From CAZGAQ01 sp964523405 (GTDB lineage Bacteria > Planctomycetota > Phycisphaerae > UBA1845 > Fen-1342), in NCBI GenBank assembly GCA_964523405.1, contig CAZGAQ010000001.1:248001-312000 (forward strand): a DNA stretch of 64,000 nt, given 5' to 3'. Numbering within the stretch: the first letter of the stretch is position 1; every line of letters starts with the position of its first letter. Shown here in pieces: positions 1 through 7,159 of this stretch. The notes beneath the pieces are model-generated. The model saw only the letters and a program-made list of their open reading frames with translations, had not been told where the DNA came from and searched no databases. The position numbers were made by a program, and so were the translations under genes.

Positions 1-689
1 TGGATGTCGACCTCGCGCCAGCCGCCCTCCGCGAGCAATTCGGGGGTGAGCTGCGTGACTTTCTGGCGGCCCTTCACGCCGGAAGCCAGCAATTGGCGAC
101 CGGCGGGGGTGATCTGCACGCGCCGCTCGGTGCGCTCCTTCACGACCAGGAAGCCCTTGCGCTTGGACAATAGGGCCGTCGCGGCGTCGACCGGCAGACC
201 TTCGGCCAGCAGCGCGGCCTTGGTCGCGACGCGGCCGCCGGCGAGGGCTTTGAGCAGGCGCTCGTCGGCCTCCGGAGCAGCGTTCGCGGCCGGGGCCTTG
301 GCGTCGAGCACGAGCTGGTCGCCTTCTTTCTTGGCCCAGCCGCGCTGGGAGAGCCAGCGGAGTGAGCCGCCGACCTGACCGGCGTTGAGGGCGCAGTGGT
401 TCGGGATCTCGGTCAGCGGGAGCCTGCCGCCGTGGGCCGCGAGGACGCCGACGATGACGCGCTCGGGGAGCGGCTGCGTCGCAAACGGTTCGCCGTCCGG
501 GCCGAGGCGGAGTTCTTCATAGGCGGATTCGGCGATCGTCACCAGCCCGGCCGTCTGGAGTGCCCCGGCCGCCGCGGTCACCGGTGACTGGTCGAGCTTG
601 AGGGCGGTGCCCAGGCGCGGGATGTCGAGCGTGCCGTCAGCGGCCGCCAGGGCATGGAGGATGTCCACCTGTATTTGGGGCAGTTCCAT
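1..689 (-). CDS. pheS: Phenylalanyl-tRNA synthetase alpha subunit, archaeal type, N-terminal part
   Basis: The first 229 residues of a gene running off the left edge are visible. They form a series of small winged-helix modules: one near residues 1-60, the stretch PLPERVIVGVLAAHGG near 80-95, LRWLSQRGWAKKEGDQL near 120-135, and a third ending ITPAGRQLLASG. This order, including the LPER and WL..RGWA motifs, is that of archaeal and eukaryotic PheS, which loads tRNA-Phe with phenylalanine as an (alpha-beta)2 enzyme. Usual bacterial PheS has an N-terminal coiled coil instead. The ATG at 689 follows GAGG about 8 bases upstream. The catalytic core lies outside the window, so the call rests on the N-terminal pattern only. 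Confidence 0.75.
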   Translation of the reverse strand, partial: MELPQIQVDILHALAAADGTLDIPRLGTALKLDQSPVTAAAGALQTAGLVTIAESAYEELRLGPDGEPFATQPLPERVIVGVLAAHGGRLPLTEIPNHCALNAGQVGGSLRWLSQRGWAKKEGDQLVLDAKAPAANAAPEADERLLKALAGGRVATKAALLAEGLPVDAATALLSKRKGFLVVKERTERRVQITPAGRQLLASGVKGRQKVTQLTPELLAEGGWREVDI

Positions 690-715
690 TGGGATACCTC
701 GCAGTCGAATTCCTG

Positions 716-744
716 TGTGTAGCCGAATTGCGTCCGGGGCTCAA
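716..744 (-). promoter_or_regulatory. Possible sigma70-like promoter for pheS
   Basis: On the minus strand TTGAGC (739-744) is followed by a 17-base spacer and TACACA (716-721), about 27 bases before the pheS start. The match to consensus is only fair (4/6 and 3/6). Confidence 0.35.
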
Positions 745-1158
745 GCGCGACGTCCGCATGGAAGCACGGTTTCCCGGGTGCCCAGAGGCGGTTGCGGGGT
801 AGCCGGGGCGGGTGGGGCGGCGCTGGACGGCGTGCGGGGTGCGGTGCAGGAGGGCGGCGCCGCGGGAGGGGATACGGATGCGAGAGTTTTCGGAACTCCG
901 CGGGAAAGCACTGGGTGCGCGGCGGTCAGGGGCGCTGCGCGGCGGTGGGGTACTGATAAAACATCCGGCGCGCCGCCGGGGGCGGCGGGGCCGGCGGAGC
1001 GTTCGGCGCGCGGCGAGGCGGCGACGCACCGGCGTGCGGAAAGCGGTGAGACCCGGGGGGTAGAATAGCACACAAGCAACCAGCGGACGCAGTGGACGTC
1101 CGACACCGGCTGAACCCTGACCCACGGCCCGGTGAACGCCCCTTGGAGGAAAGAAGCC
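745..1158. other. Divergent intergenic region between pheS and the small coiled-coil gene
   Basis: About 470 bases separate the two divergent starts. I see no convincing coding frame; the open frames here have no recognisable domain and alternate freely with antisense frames. A TAGAAT hexamer at 1061-1066 is the best plus-strand -10 candidate for the gene at 1159, but no good -35 lies 16-18 bases before it. No tRNA, T-box or other RNA element was recognised. Confidence 0.4.
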
Positions 1159-1449
1159 GTGAACGAAGCGGAATTCCAGAAAAGACTGGCGGAACTGGTG
1201 GCCGAAATCGACACGTTACCGGCGGGCGAGCGCGACCGGCTCAAGAAGCTGGCCGAGGAGACGAAGGACCGCCACGAGCAGATCAAGAAGAGTGTGAGCA
1301 GCCTGCAGGAGAGCATCGATTTCCTGCGGCTGGGCATCAAGTACATGCTGTTCGATCTCGAGGCCACGCGGCGCGAGAACACGTATCTCCGCAAGATGTT
1401 GGAGCACGATCCGAACGGTAACAAGGACAAGGACAAGGACGAGCAATAA
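1159..1449 (+). CDS. Small conserved coiled-coil protein (96 aa)
   Basis: A 96-residue, highly charged, almost entirely helical protein. The middle (about residues 25-80) has long heptad-like runs, including FLRLGIKYMLFDLEATRREN, and the C-terminus is an Asn/Lys/Asp-rich tail (NKDKDKDE). I recall similar small proteins in planctomycetes but know of no assigned function. The GTG start at 1159 is chosen because GGAGG lies at 1145-1149, nine bases upstream; an ATG at 1132 in the same frame would put that GGAGG inside the gene. It stands alone, followed by its own terminator. It could be a regulator or scaffold; nothing in the sequence decides this. Confidence 0.75.
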   Translation: MNEAEFQKRLAELVAEIDTLPAGERDRLKKLAEETKDRHEQIKKSVSSLQESIDFLRLGIKYMLFDLEATRRENTYLRKMLEHDPNGNKDKDKDEQ

Positions 1450-1530
1450 GACCCTCCAAGCCAGGCGTGGCCGGAGGCCACGCGCATTGACCCATAACCG
1501 GCCCCGTTTAGTTCTGACCCTTACCGATCG

Positions 1531-1564
1531 AGCCCGGCGTCGCCAACGCCGGGCTCCACTTTTT
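1531..1564 (+). terminator. Rho-independent terminator after the coiled-coil gene
   Basis: A 10-bp stem (1531-1540 with 1546-1555, arm AGCCCGGCGT) with a 5-base loop is followed by CCAC and five T residues ending at 1564. The T run is on the plus strand only, so it serves the gene ending at 1449. A second perfect 8-bp hairpin without a T run lies just upstream at 1465-1483 (GCGTGGCC, loop GGA). Confidence 0.75.
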
Positions 1565-1705
1565 GCGCGGGGGGATCGGCGGAATCGCAGCGAGTAGAAG
1601 AACCCCCCGGGAGCGTGGCGCTGCCGCGAGGAACAGGATCAGCCGCAGGCAACGTCGGCCATCCCTCACTACGTTCGGGACGACGCTACACAGCCGACAG
1701 TCGCG

Positions 1706-3277
1706 TCATGCGCCATCCAGTTCGTGCAGCACTTCGGCGAGGGCGGCCGCGATTTGCTCCGCTTCGCCCGTCTCGAGCGTGCGTGGATCAAAGACCAGCG
1801 CCTCATCGCGGATGCGGCAGGCGATGGGCACGTCGCGTCGCCGCAGGGCGGCCGCCAACTCGACCGCGGTGTGTCGCTGCGGCCGCACAACGACGACCCA
1901 GGTGGGGAAGGGATGCAGGGGCAGCGTGCCGCCGCCGGCCTCCGAAAAGTCCGAGTGCCCGGAAACCTCAACGCCCGGCGCGTCGGCCGAAATGGCCTGG
2001 GCGAGTTCGCGGGCGGCCTGCTCGAGCTCGTTGGCCGTGCGAGCCAGCAGCGCGAGGGCCGGGATGCGCCGCACGACCGAGGCGGGATCCCGGTACAGGC
2101 GCAGCGTGGCTTCCAGGGCGGCGAGCGTTAGTTTGCCGGGGCGGAATGCGCGGGCGAGCGGGTTCTTGTGGATGGCGGCGATGAGATCGGCGCGGCCGAC
2201 GATGATTCCCGCCTGCGGGCCACCGAGGAGCTTGTCGCCGCTGAAGAGCGTCAGGTCGGCACCGGCGCTGACGCTCTCTCGCACGGTGGGCTCGTCCCAG
2301 GTACGCGGGCCGGCGGTGCCGTTGTCCGCGGCGGGCTCGGTGGTGGCGGCGGCGGTGTCTTCTTCACCGTCGTCGACCGTGGGCGTGGGGGGGGTCGGGC
2401 CGGCGTTGACGGGGATCGGCGTCGCTGTGTTGGCGGCTGGCGTGCCGCTGTCCCACGGCAGATCGTGCGTGAGCAAGCCGCTGCCGAGGTCATCCACGAC
2501 GACGAGGTTGTGGCGGCGGGCCAGCGCGACGAGGTCGGCCAGGGGTGTCTCTTCGGTGAAGCCCTGGATGCGGTAGTTGCTGGTGTGGACCCGCAGCAGC
2601 AGGGCGGTGTTCTCGTGGACCGCGCGCTCGTAGTCGGCCAGCCGCGTGCGATTCGTCGTGCCGACCTCGACCATGCGGCACTGCGCCGCGGCCATGATAT
2701 CCGGCAGGCGGTACGAGCCGCCGATCTCGACCAGTTGGCCGCGGGAGATGACGGCCTCGCGTCCGGCCGAGAGGGTGTTGAGGGCGAGGAACGTGGCGGC
2801 GGCGTTGTTGTTGACGACGAGGGCGTCCTCGACTTCGCACAACTCGCGCAGCAGGTCGCGCACATGGTCGTGACGGTTGCCGCGCTGACCGGTGGCGAGG
2901 TCGAGTTCGAGATTGCAGTAGCTGCCGGCCGTCTCGACGATGGCGTCGAGCGCCTCCTGGGCGAGCGGGGCGCGGCCGAGGCCGGTGTGTAGGACGACGC
3001 CGGTCGCGTTGATGACCTTGCGCAAGTGCGGCTGGCTGCGCTCGTAGAGGCGCTGGCGGATGTCGAGGGCCAAGGCCGGCAGATCACAGTCCGCCTGGCC
3101 GCCGGCGCGCAGCGTGGCGCGGCGCTCCTCGAGGACGGCGCGGATGGCGTACACGACCTCGCTGCGGGGATAGTCGTCGGAGAGGTTGACGACGGCCGGC
3201 TGCTTGAGGAGCGTGTCTACGGAAGGCAGCTCGCGCAGGGCGGCCAACGGTGCGTGCGGCGCAGGCGACGTGTCCAT
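1706..3277 (-). CDS. selA: L-seryl-tRNA(Sec) selenium transferase with internal insertion
   Basis: A 523-residue PLP enzyme that converts Ser-tRNA(Sec) to Sec-tRNA(Sec) with selenophosphate, in the cytoplasm. Diagnostic stretches are LRELPSVDTLL near the start, NATGVVLHTGLGRAPL (90-105), GTTNRT (206-211), VDDLGSG (261-267) and SGDKLLGGPQAG (346-357) with the PLP lysine at 349. SelA is usually about 460-470 residues. The surplus is a Pro/Thr/Ala/Asp-rich stretch at about 278-327, inserted between the GSG motif and the PLP lysine. The ATG at 3277 fits the family N-terminus and has no Shine-Dalgarno; see the promoter entry. No selB, selC or selenoprotein gene was recognised in the window. Confidence 0.92.
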   Translation of the reverse strand: MDTSPAPHAPLAALRELPSVDTLLKQPAVVNLSDDYPRSEVVYAIRAVLEERRATLRAGGQADCDLPALALDIRQRLYERSQPHLRKVINATGVVLHTGLGRAPLAQEALDAIVETAGSYCNLELDLATGQRGNRHDHVRDLLRELCEVEDALVVNNNAAATFLALNTLSAGREAVISRGQLVEIGGSYRLPDIMAAAQCRMVEVGTTNRTRLADYERAVHENTALLLRVHTSNYRIQGFTEETPLADLVALARRHNLVVVDDLGSGLLTHDLPWDSGTPAANTATPIPVNAGPTPPTPTVDDGEEDTAAATTEPAADNGTAGPRTWDEPTVRESVSAGADLTLFSGDKLLGGPQAGIIVGRADLIAAIHKNPLARAFRPGKLTLAALEATLRLYRDPASVVRRIPALALLARTANELEQAARELAQAISADAPGVEVSGHSDFSEAGGGTLPLHPFPTWVVVVRPQRHTAVELAAALRRRDVPIACRIRDEALVFDPRTLETGEAEQIAAALAEVLHELDGA

Positions 3278-3283
3278 GGGGGC

Positions 3284-3313
3284 ATGATACGCGCGCGGGC
3301 GGGCGCGTGTAAG
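3284..3313 (-). promoter_or_regulatory. Possible promoter giving a leaderless selA mRNA
   Basis: On the minus strand TATCAT (3284-3289) lies exactly six bases before the selA ATG, and CTTACA (3308-3313) sits 18 bases further upstream. Transcription would be expected to begin at or next to the A of the ATG, which agrees with the missing Shine-Dalgarno. Confidence 0.45.
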
Positions 3314-3523
3314 GGCGGGCCGGTCCGGGCGCGGTGGAGCCCGCGATGCTGCCGGGAAGCCCGCCGAAGCGGCCAGCGGGGTGGCCGGACAAAGCGGAGC
3401 GTCCGGGGCAGCCCGGCGGGCGGGCGAGCGGTGCGCTGTGACGGTCAGCGTGTCGGCATCGCCTACGCACCGGTCTTGCGGTATGCTGCGCTCCACACAC
3501 TTGTCCCTGCAACTGGAGCCACC

Positions 3524-4513
3524 ATGCACGTCCGTACACCCCACGGCCTCACGCTGACCATTGGAGCGCTTTTTCTGGGCCTGCTCACGGGCTGCGTCAC
3601 GTTCTACGGCCGCCCCGGCGAGCCGCTCCGGCGCGCGGGCGACGAAATCGTCGTCTGCGGGCAACTCGTCCATACCGGCGCGCCGGTCGTCTTGTGGATG
3701 GACCCGGGCGGGTATGACGCGTATCGGGCGGAGTGCCATTTCAACCCCGAGCAACGCATGCCCACCAAGCCGGTCAGCTCGCAGCCGACGCGCTACGACA
3801 CGATGCGGAACAACCTGCCGCCCGAACTGGCCGAGGAGGTCCGCACGCACGGCTGGACGCGCGAACGGCTGGCGCAGTGGGTGGACCTGTTCGTGCTGCA
3901 CTACGACGTGTGCGGCACGTCGCGTAGGTGCTTCGAGGTGCTGCAGGATCGCCGCGGACTGAGCGTGCATTTCATGCTCGACCTCGACGGTACGATCTAC
4001 CAGACACTCGACCTGAAGGAACGGGCGTGGCACGCGGGGTCGGCCAACGATCGCAGCGTCGGGGTGGAAATCGCAAACATGGGAGCGTACCCGGACATGA
4101 AGGTGCTCGACAAGTGGTATGGGCTGGACGCGGACGGCCGGGTGCGCGTGACGTTTCCGGAAGGGTTTGGCGAGCCGGGACTGCGGCGGGCGGACTATGT
4201 GCCGCGGCCGGCGCGGGCGGAGCCGGTGGTGGGGGCGATTCACGGGCGGGAGTTGCACCAGTACGACCTGACGCCGGCGCAGTATGAGTCGCTCGTCAAG
4301 CTGACGGCGACGCTGGGCCGGGTGTTGCCGAAGATCCGGTTGGAGGCGCCGCGGGATGCGGCGGGGCACGTGCGGACGAACGTGTTGACGCCGGACGAGT
4401 TGGCGGATTTCCACGGGATTGTCGGGCATTATCACATTACGACGGGCAAGGTCGATCCGGGGCCGGCGTTTGACTGGGAGCGCGTGTTGAAGGGGGCGCG
4501 GCGGCAGTGGTGA
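3524..4513 (+). CDS. N-acetylmuramoyl-L-alanine amidase, lipoprotein (Amidase_2/AmpD-like)
   Basis: A 329-residue lipoprotein: hydrophobic N-terminus with lipobox LLTGC (Cys24), so probably anchored in the cell envelope. The amidase domain (about residues 120-325) shows the Amidase_2 pattern: FVLHYD (zinc His), SVHFMLDLDGTIYQTLD, AWHAG, a VGVEIANMG strand and, near the end, GHYHITTGKVDPGPAFDW with the other zinc ligands. The family cuts the bond between N-acetylmuramic acid and L-alanine in peptidoglycan or its fragments. The ATG at 3524 follows TGGAG by about five bases. A TATGCT at 3482-3487 is a possible -10. The FAD lipoprotein gene follows 76 bases downstream, perhaps on the same transcript. 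Confidence 0.85.
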   Translation: MHVRTPHGLTLTIGALFLGLLTGCVTFYGRPGEPLRRAGDEIVVCGQLVHTGAPVVLWMDPGGYDAYRAECHFNPEQRMPTKPVSSQPTRYDTMRNNLPPELAEEVRTHGWTRERLAQWVDLFVLHYDVCGTSRRCFEVLQDRRGLSVHFMLDLDGTIYQTLDLKERAWHAGSANDRSVGVEIANMGAYPDMKVLDKWYGLDADGRVRVTFPEGFGEPGLRRADYVPRPARAEPVVGAIHGRELHQYDLTPAQYESLVKLTATLGRVLPKIRLEAPRDAAGHVRTNVLTPDELADFHGIVGHYHITTGKVDPGPAFDWERVLKGARRQW

Positions 4514-4589
4514 GCGGTCGTGCGGGCGGGCGGGCGTGATGGCGCCGGGAGGGGCGGCGTTCCTGTGGGGCGCAGAGGAGTACTGCCAG

Positions 4590-6176
4590 ATGCTGCGATG
4601 GGCTGGACTGGGATTGGTCGCGTGCGTGCTGACGGGATGTACGAGTGCGGTGCCGCGGTATGACGTCGTGGTGTATGGGGGCACGTCGGGCGGCGTAATC
4701 GCGGCGGTGAAGGCCGCGCAGCTCGGGCGATCCGTCGTGCTGATTGAGCCCGGGCAGCATCTGGGCGGGTTGAGCGCGGGGGGGCTGGGGGCGACGGACA
4801 TCGGCAACAAGGGGGCGATCGGTGGGCTGGCCCGCGAGTTCTATCGGCGCCTGGGTCAGCACTACGGGCAGGAAGAGGCGTGGAAGTTTGAGCCGCACGT
4901 GGCGGAGGCGCTGTTTGAAGAGCTGGTACGCGAGGCCAACGTGCCGGTGGTGCGCGGCGCGCGCCTCGACCTCGCGCAGGGCGTGCGGAAGGACGGGGCG
5001 CGCATTGTGACGATCCGGATGGAATCCGGGCGCACGTTTGCCGGGGGCGTGTTCATCGATGCGACGTACGAGGGGGATTTGATGGCGAAGGCGGGCGTGG
5101 CGTACACGGTGGGGCGCGAAGGCAATGCGCCGTACGGCGAGACGCTGAACGGCGTGCAGGTGCGGAACGCGCGCGAGCACCAATTCGTGAAGGATGTCGA
5201 TCCGTACGTGCGGTGCGGGGACCGGACGAGCGGGCTGTTGCCGGGGATCGACCCGAACGGGCCGGGCGCGGAAGGGGCGGGGGATCATCGCGTGCAAGCG
5301 TACAACTTCCGGCTCTGCGCGACGGACGTGCCGGAGAATCGGCGCGCGTGGCCGAAGCCGGCGGAGTATGACCCGGCGCTGTACGAGCTGCTCTTGCGGA
5401 ACTTCGAAGCGGGTGACGAGCGCGTGCCGTGGGGCCCGGTGCCCCTGCCGAACCACAAGACGGACAGCAACAACAACTTCGCCGTGTCGACGGACTACAT
5501 CGGGGCCAACTACGCGTACGCCGACGGGGACTATGCGACGCGGGCGCGGATCGTGCAGGCACACCGGACCTATCAGCAGGGCCTGATGTGGACGCTGGCG
5601 AACAGCCCGCGCGTGCCGGCGAAGGTGCGGCAGGAGTTCCAGAAGTGGGGGCTGGCGCGGGACGAGTTTGTCGACCACGACAACTGGCCGCACCAGATTT
5701 ACGTGCGTGAGGCGCGGCGGATGGTGGGGGCATACGTGATGACGCAGCACCACTGCGAGGGGCGGGCGGTGGCGGAAGACGCGGTGGGGCTGGCGGCATA
5801 CACGATGGACTCGCACAACGTGCAGCGCTACGTGGATGCGCAGGGGCACGTGCGGAACGAGGGGGACGTGCAGGTGGGGGGCTTCCCGCCGTATCCGATT
5901 TCCTATCGGGCCATCGTGCCGCGCCGTGCGGAGTGCACCAACCTGCTGGTGCCGGTGTGCCTGTCCGCGTCGCACATTGCGTTCGGCTCGATCCGCATGG
6001 AGCCGGTGTTCATGGTGCTGGGGGAGTCAGCCGCGACGGCGGCCGTGCAGGCGCTGGAAGGCGGCGCGGTGCCGGTCGATGTCCAGGCGCTGGATGTCGA
6101 GCGGCTGCAAGCGCGGCTCACCGCGGACGGCCAGGTGCTGCACTGGCCGCCCGCGGCGGGTCATCGCGTTCCGTGA
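4590..6176 (+). CDS. FAD-dependent oxidoreductase, lipoprotein (FAD_oxidored family)
   Basis: 528 residues. The N-terminus is a signal peptide with lipobox VLTGC (Cys17). It is followed at once by a dinucleotide-binding fold, YDVVVYGGTSGGVIAA, ending VVLIEPG, and then HLGGLSAGGLGATD, a pattern of the FAD_oxidored (PF12831) family common in planctomycete and Bacteroidetes exported enzymes. The C-terminal part has the expected SYRAIVPRRAECTNLLVPVC and FMVLGESAATAA stretches. The substrate cannot be read from the sequence. The ATG at 4590 is preferred because AGAGGAG ends nine bases before it and the lipobox then sits at the right distance; an in-frame ATG at 4536 would add 18 residues without purpose. 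Confidence 0.85.
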   Translation: MLRWAGLGLVACVLTGCTSAVPRYDVVVYGGTSGGVIAAVKAAQLGRSVVLIEPGQHLGGLSAGGLGATDIGNKGAIGGLAREFYRRLGQHYGQEEAWKFEPHVAEALFEELVREANVPVVRGARLDLAQGVRKDGARIVTIRMESGRTFAGGVFIDATYEGDLMAKAGVAYTVGREGNAPYGETLNGVQVRNAREHQFVKDVDPYVRCGDRTSGLLPGIDPNGPGAEGAGDHRVQAYNFRLCATDVPENRRAWPKPAEYDPALYELLLRNFEAGDERVPWGPVPLPNHKTDSNNNFAVSTDYIGANYAYADGDYATRARIVQAHRTYQQGLMWTLANSPRVPAKVRQEFQKWGLARDEFVDHDNWPHQIYVREARRMVGAYVMTQHHCEGRAVAEDAVGLAAYTMDSHNVQRYVDAQGHVRNEGDVQVGGFPPYPISYRAIVPRRAECTNLLVPVCLSASHIAFGSIRMEPVFMVLGESAATAAVQALEGGAVPVDVQALDVERLQARLTADGQVLHWPPAAGHRVP

Positions 6177-6182
6177 GGGGGG

Positions 6183-7097
6183 CTACTGGACGCTGATCGC
6201 GCAGGACTGCGCGAGTTCCAGGGTTGCCGGCCACGCCGTGGCGTGATGGCCCAGCGCAGTGACCAGTGCCTGATGTTCGCGGCGCACGTTGTCCAGGAAG
6301 GTCGTGGCGTTCGGGCCATTGGCGCCGTTGCGCATTTCCAATAGCGTTGCCAAGCGCTGCAGGTCGCTGGGCTTCCAGGAACGCAGGTCGTGCGGCAGGC
6401 AGGCGGCGATTTGCAGGGTCGCGGCCGCGTCGGCCTCATGCACGTGCATTTCCAGTTCGAGGGGGCGATGGTGGAGGCGCACGGCGCTGCGGAACGGCTC
6501 CGGCAAGCCGAGCTTCTCCGCAACCAAGCCGCCACACTGGGCGTGGTCGACGCCGAACTCTTCGACCTCCCAGGCCAGCTGCGCGGCGATGTCGCAGGTC
6601 GGGTCCAGCATGCGCAGGGCGGCCTCCTGGCCGCCAAACGAGACCAGCAGCCCCAGACCGATGTCCTGCAGCAAGGAGAGCGTGAACAGCTCTTCGCCGT
6701 TGACGGCGGGATCGCGGGCCAGCAGACGGGCGCCCGTGGCCTTGCACAACGAGGACTCCCAGTAGGCCTGGGCGTTCTCGATGGCGAGCTCCCAGGCCCG
6801 ATGGATGCCGCCGACGCAATAGCTGACCGCCAACACGCGCACGTTGGCGGCGCCGAGCAGGTTGATGGCTTGCCGGACCTGGGTCACCTTGCGGGCCACG
6901 CCGCACCATGACGAGTTCGACACGGCGATCAGCTTGGCACTGAGCGCGGGGTCGAGGCGGATGAGGCGTACGTAGTCCTCGATCTCCGCGTCCGGATTCA
7001 TGGACAGCTCGATCAGGCGGATCGCCACGCTCATGGACGTGGGCAGGCTATCGAGCTGCTCGATGAACTGGTAAATGTCGTCGGACGTCTTCTTCAT
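6183..7097 (-). CDS. HDOD domain signalling protein
   Basis: 304 residues. The HDOD domain covers about residues 12-210: LPTSMSVAIRLIELSMNPDAEI, RLDPALSAKLIAVSNSS, VRQAINLLGAANVR and LSLLQDIGLGLL. The last should carry the His-Asp pair of the family name; here it reads QD, so phosphodiesterase activity is not expected, as usual for HDOD proteins. These proteins act in signal output, often beside two-component systems. GGAGG lies five bases before the ATG at 7097. The hybrid kinase gene ends 62 bases upstream on the same strand, so the two are probably co-transcribed. Confidence 0.88.
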   Translation of the reverse strand: MKKTSDDIYQFIEQLDSLPTSMSVAIRLIELSMNPDAEIEDYVRLIRLDPALSAKLIAVSNSSWCGVARKVTQVRQAINLLGAANVRVLAVSYCVGGIHRAWELAIENAQAYWESSLCKATGARLLARDPAVNGEELFTLSLLQDIGLGLLVSFGGQEAALRMLDPTCDIAAQLAWEVEEFGVDHAQCGGLVAEKLGLPEPFRSAVRLHHRPLELEMHVHEADAAATLQIAACLPHDLRSWKPSDLQRLATLLEMRNGANGPNATTFLDNVRREHQALVTALGHHATAWPATLELAQSCAISVQ

Positions 7098-7159
7098 CAC
7101 ATCCTCCCATCCAGCATAGCCCCGGCACACGGCGTCCTTCTGCTTGGCCGCGCGCCCGT

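Noticed and set aside
1465..1483. 8-bp hairpin GCGTGGCC as the terminator of the small coiled-coil gene
   Set aside because: No T run follows; the hairpin at 1531-1564 has one and fits better.
3278..4810. Long upstream extension of the selA frame
   Set aside because: The frame lacks stops only because it runs antisense to the amidase and FAD genes; SelA homology begins at 3277.
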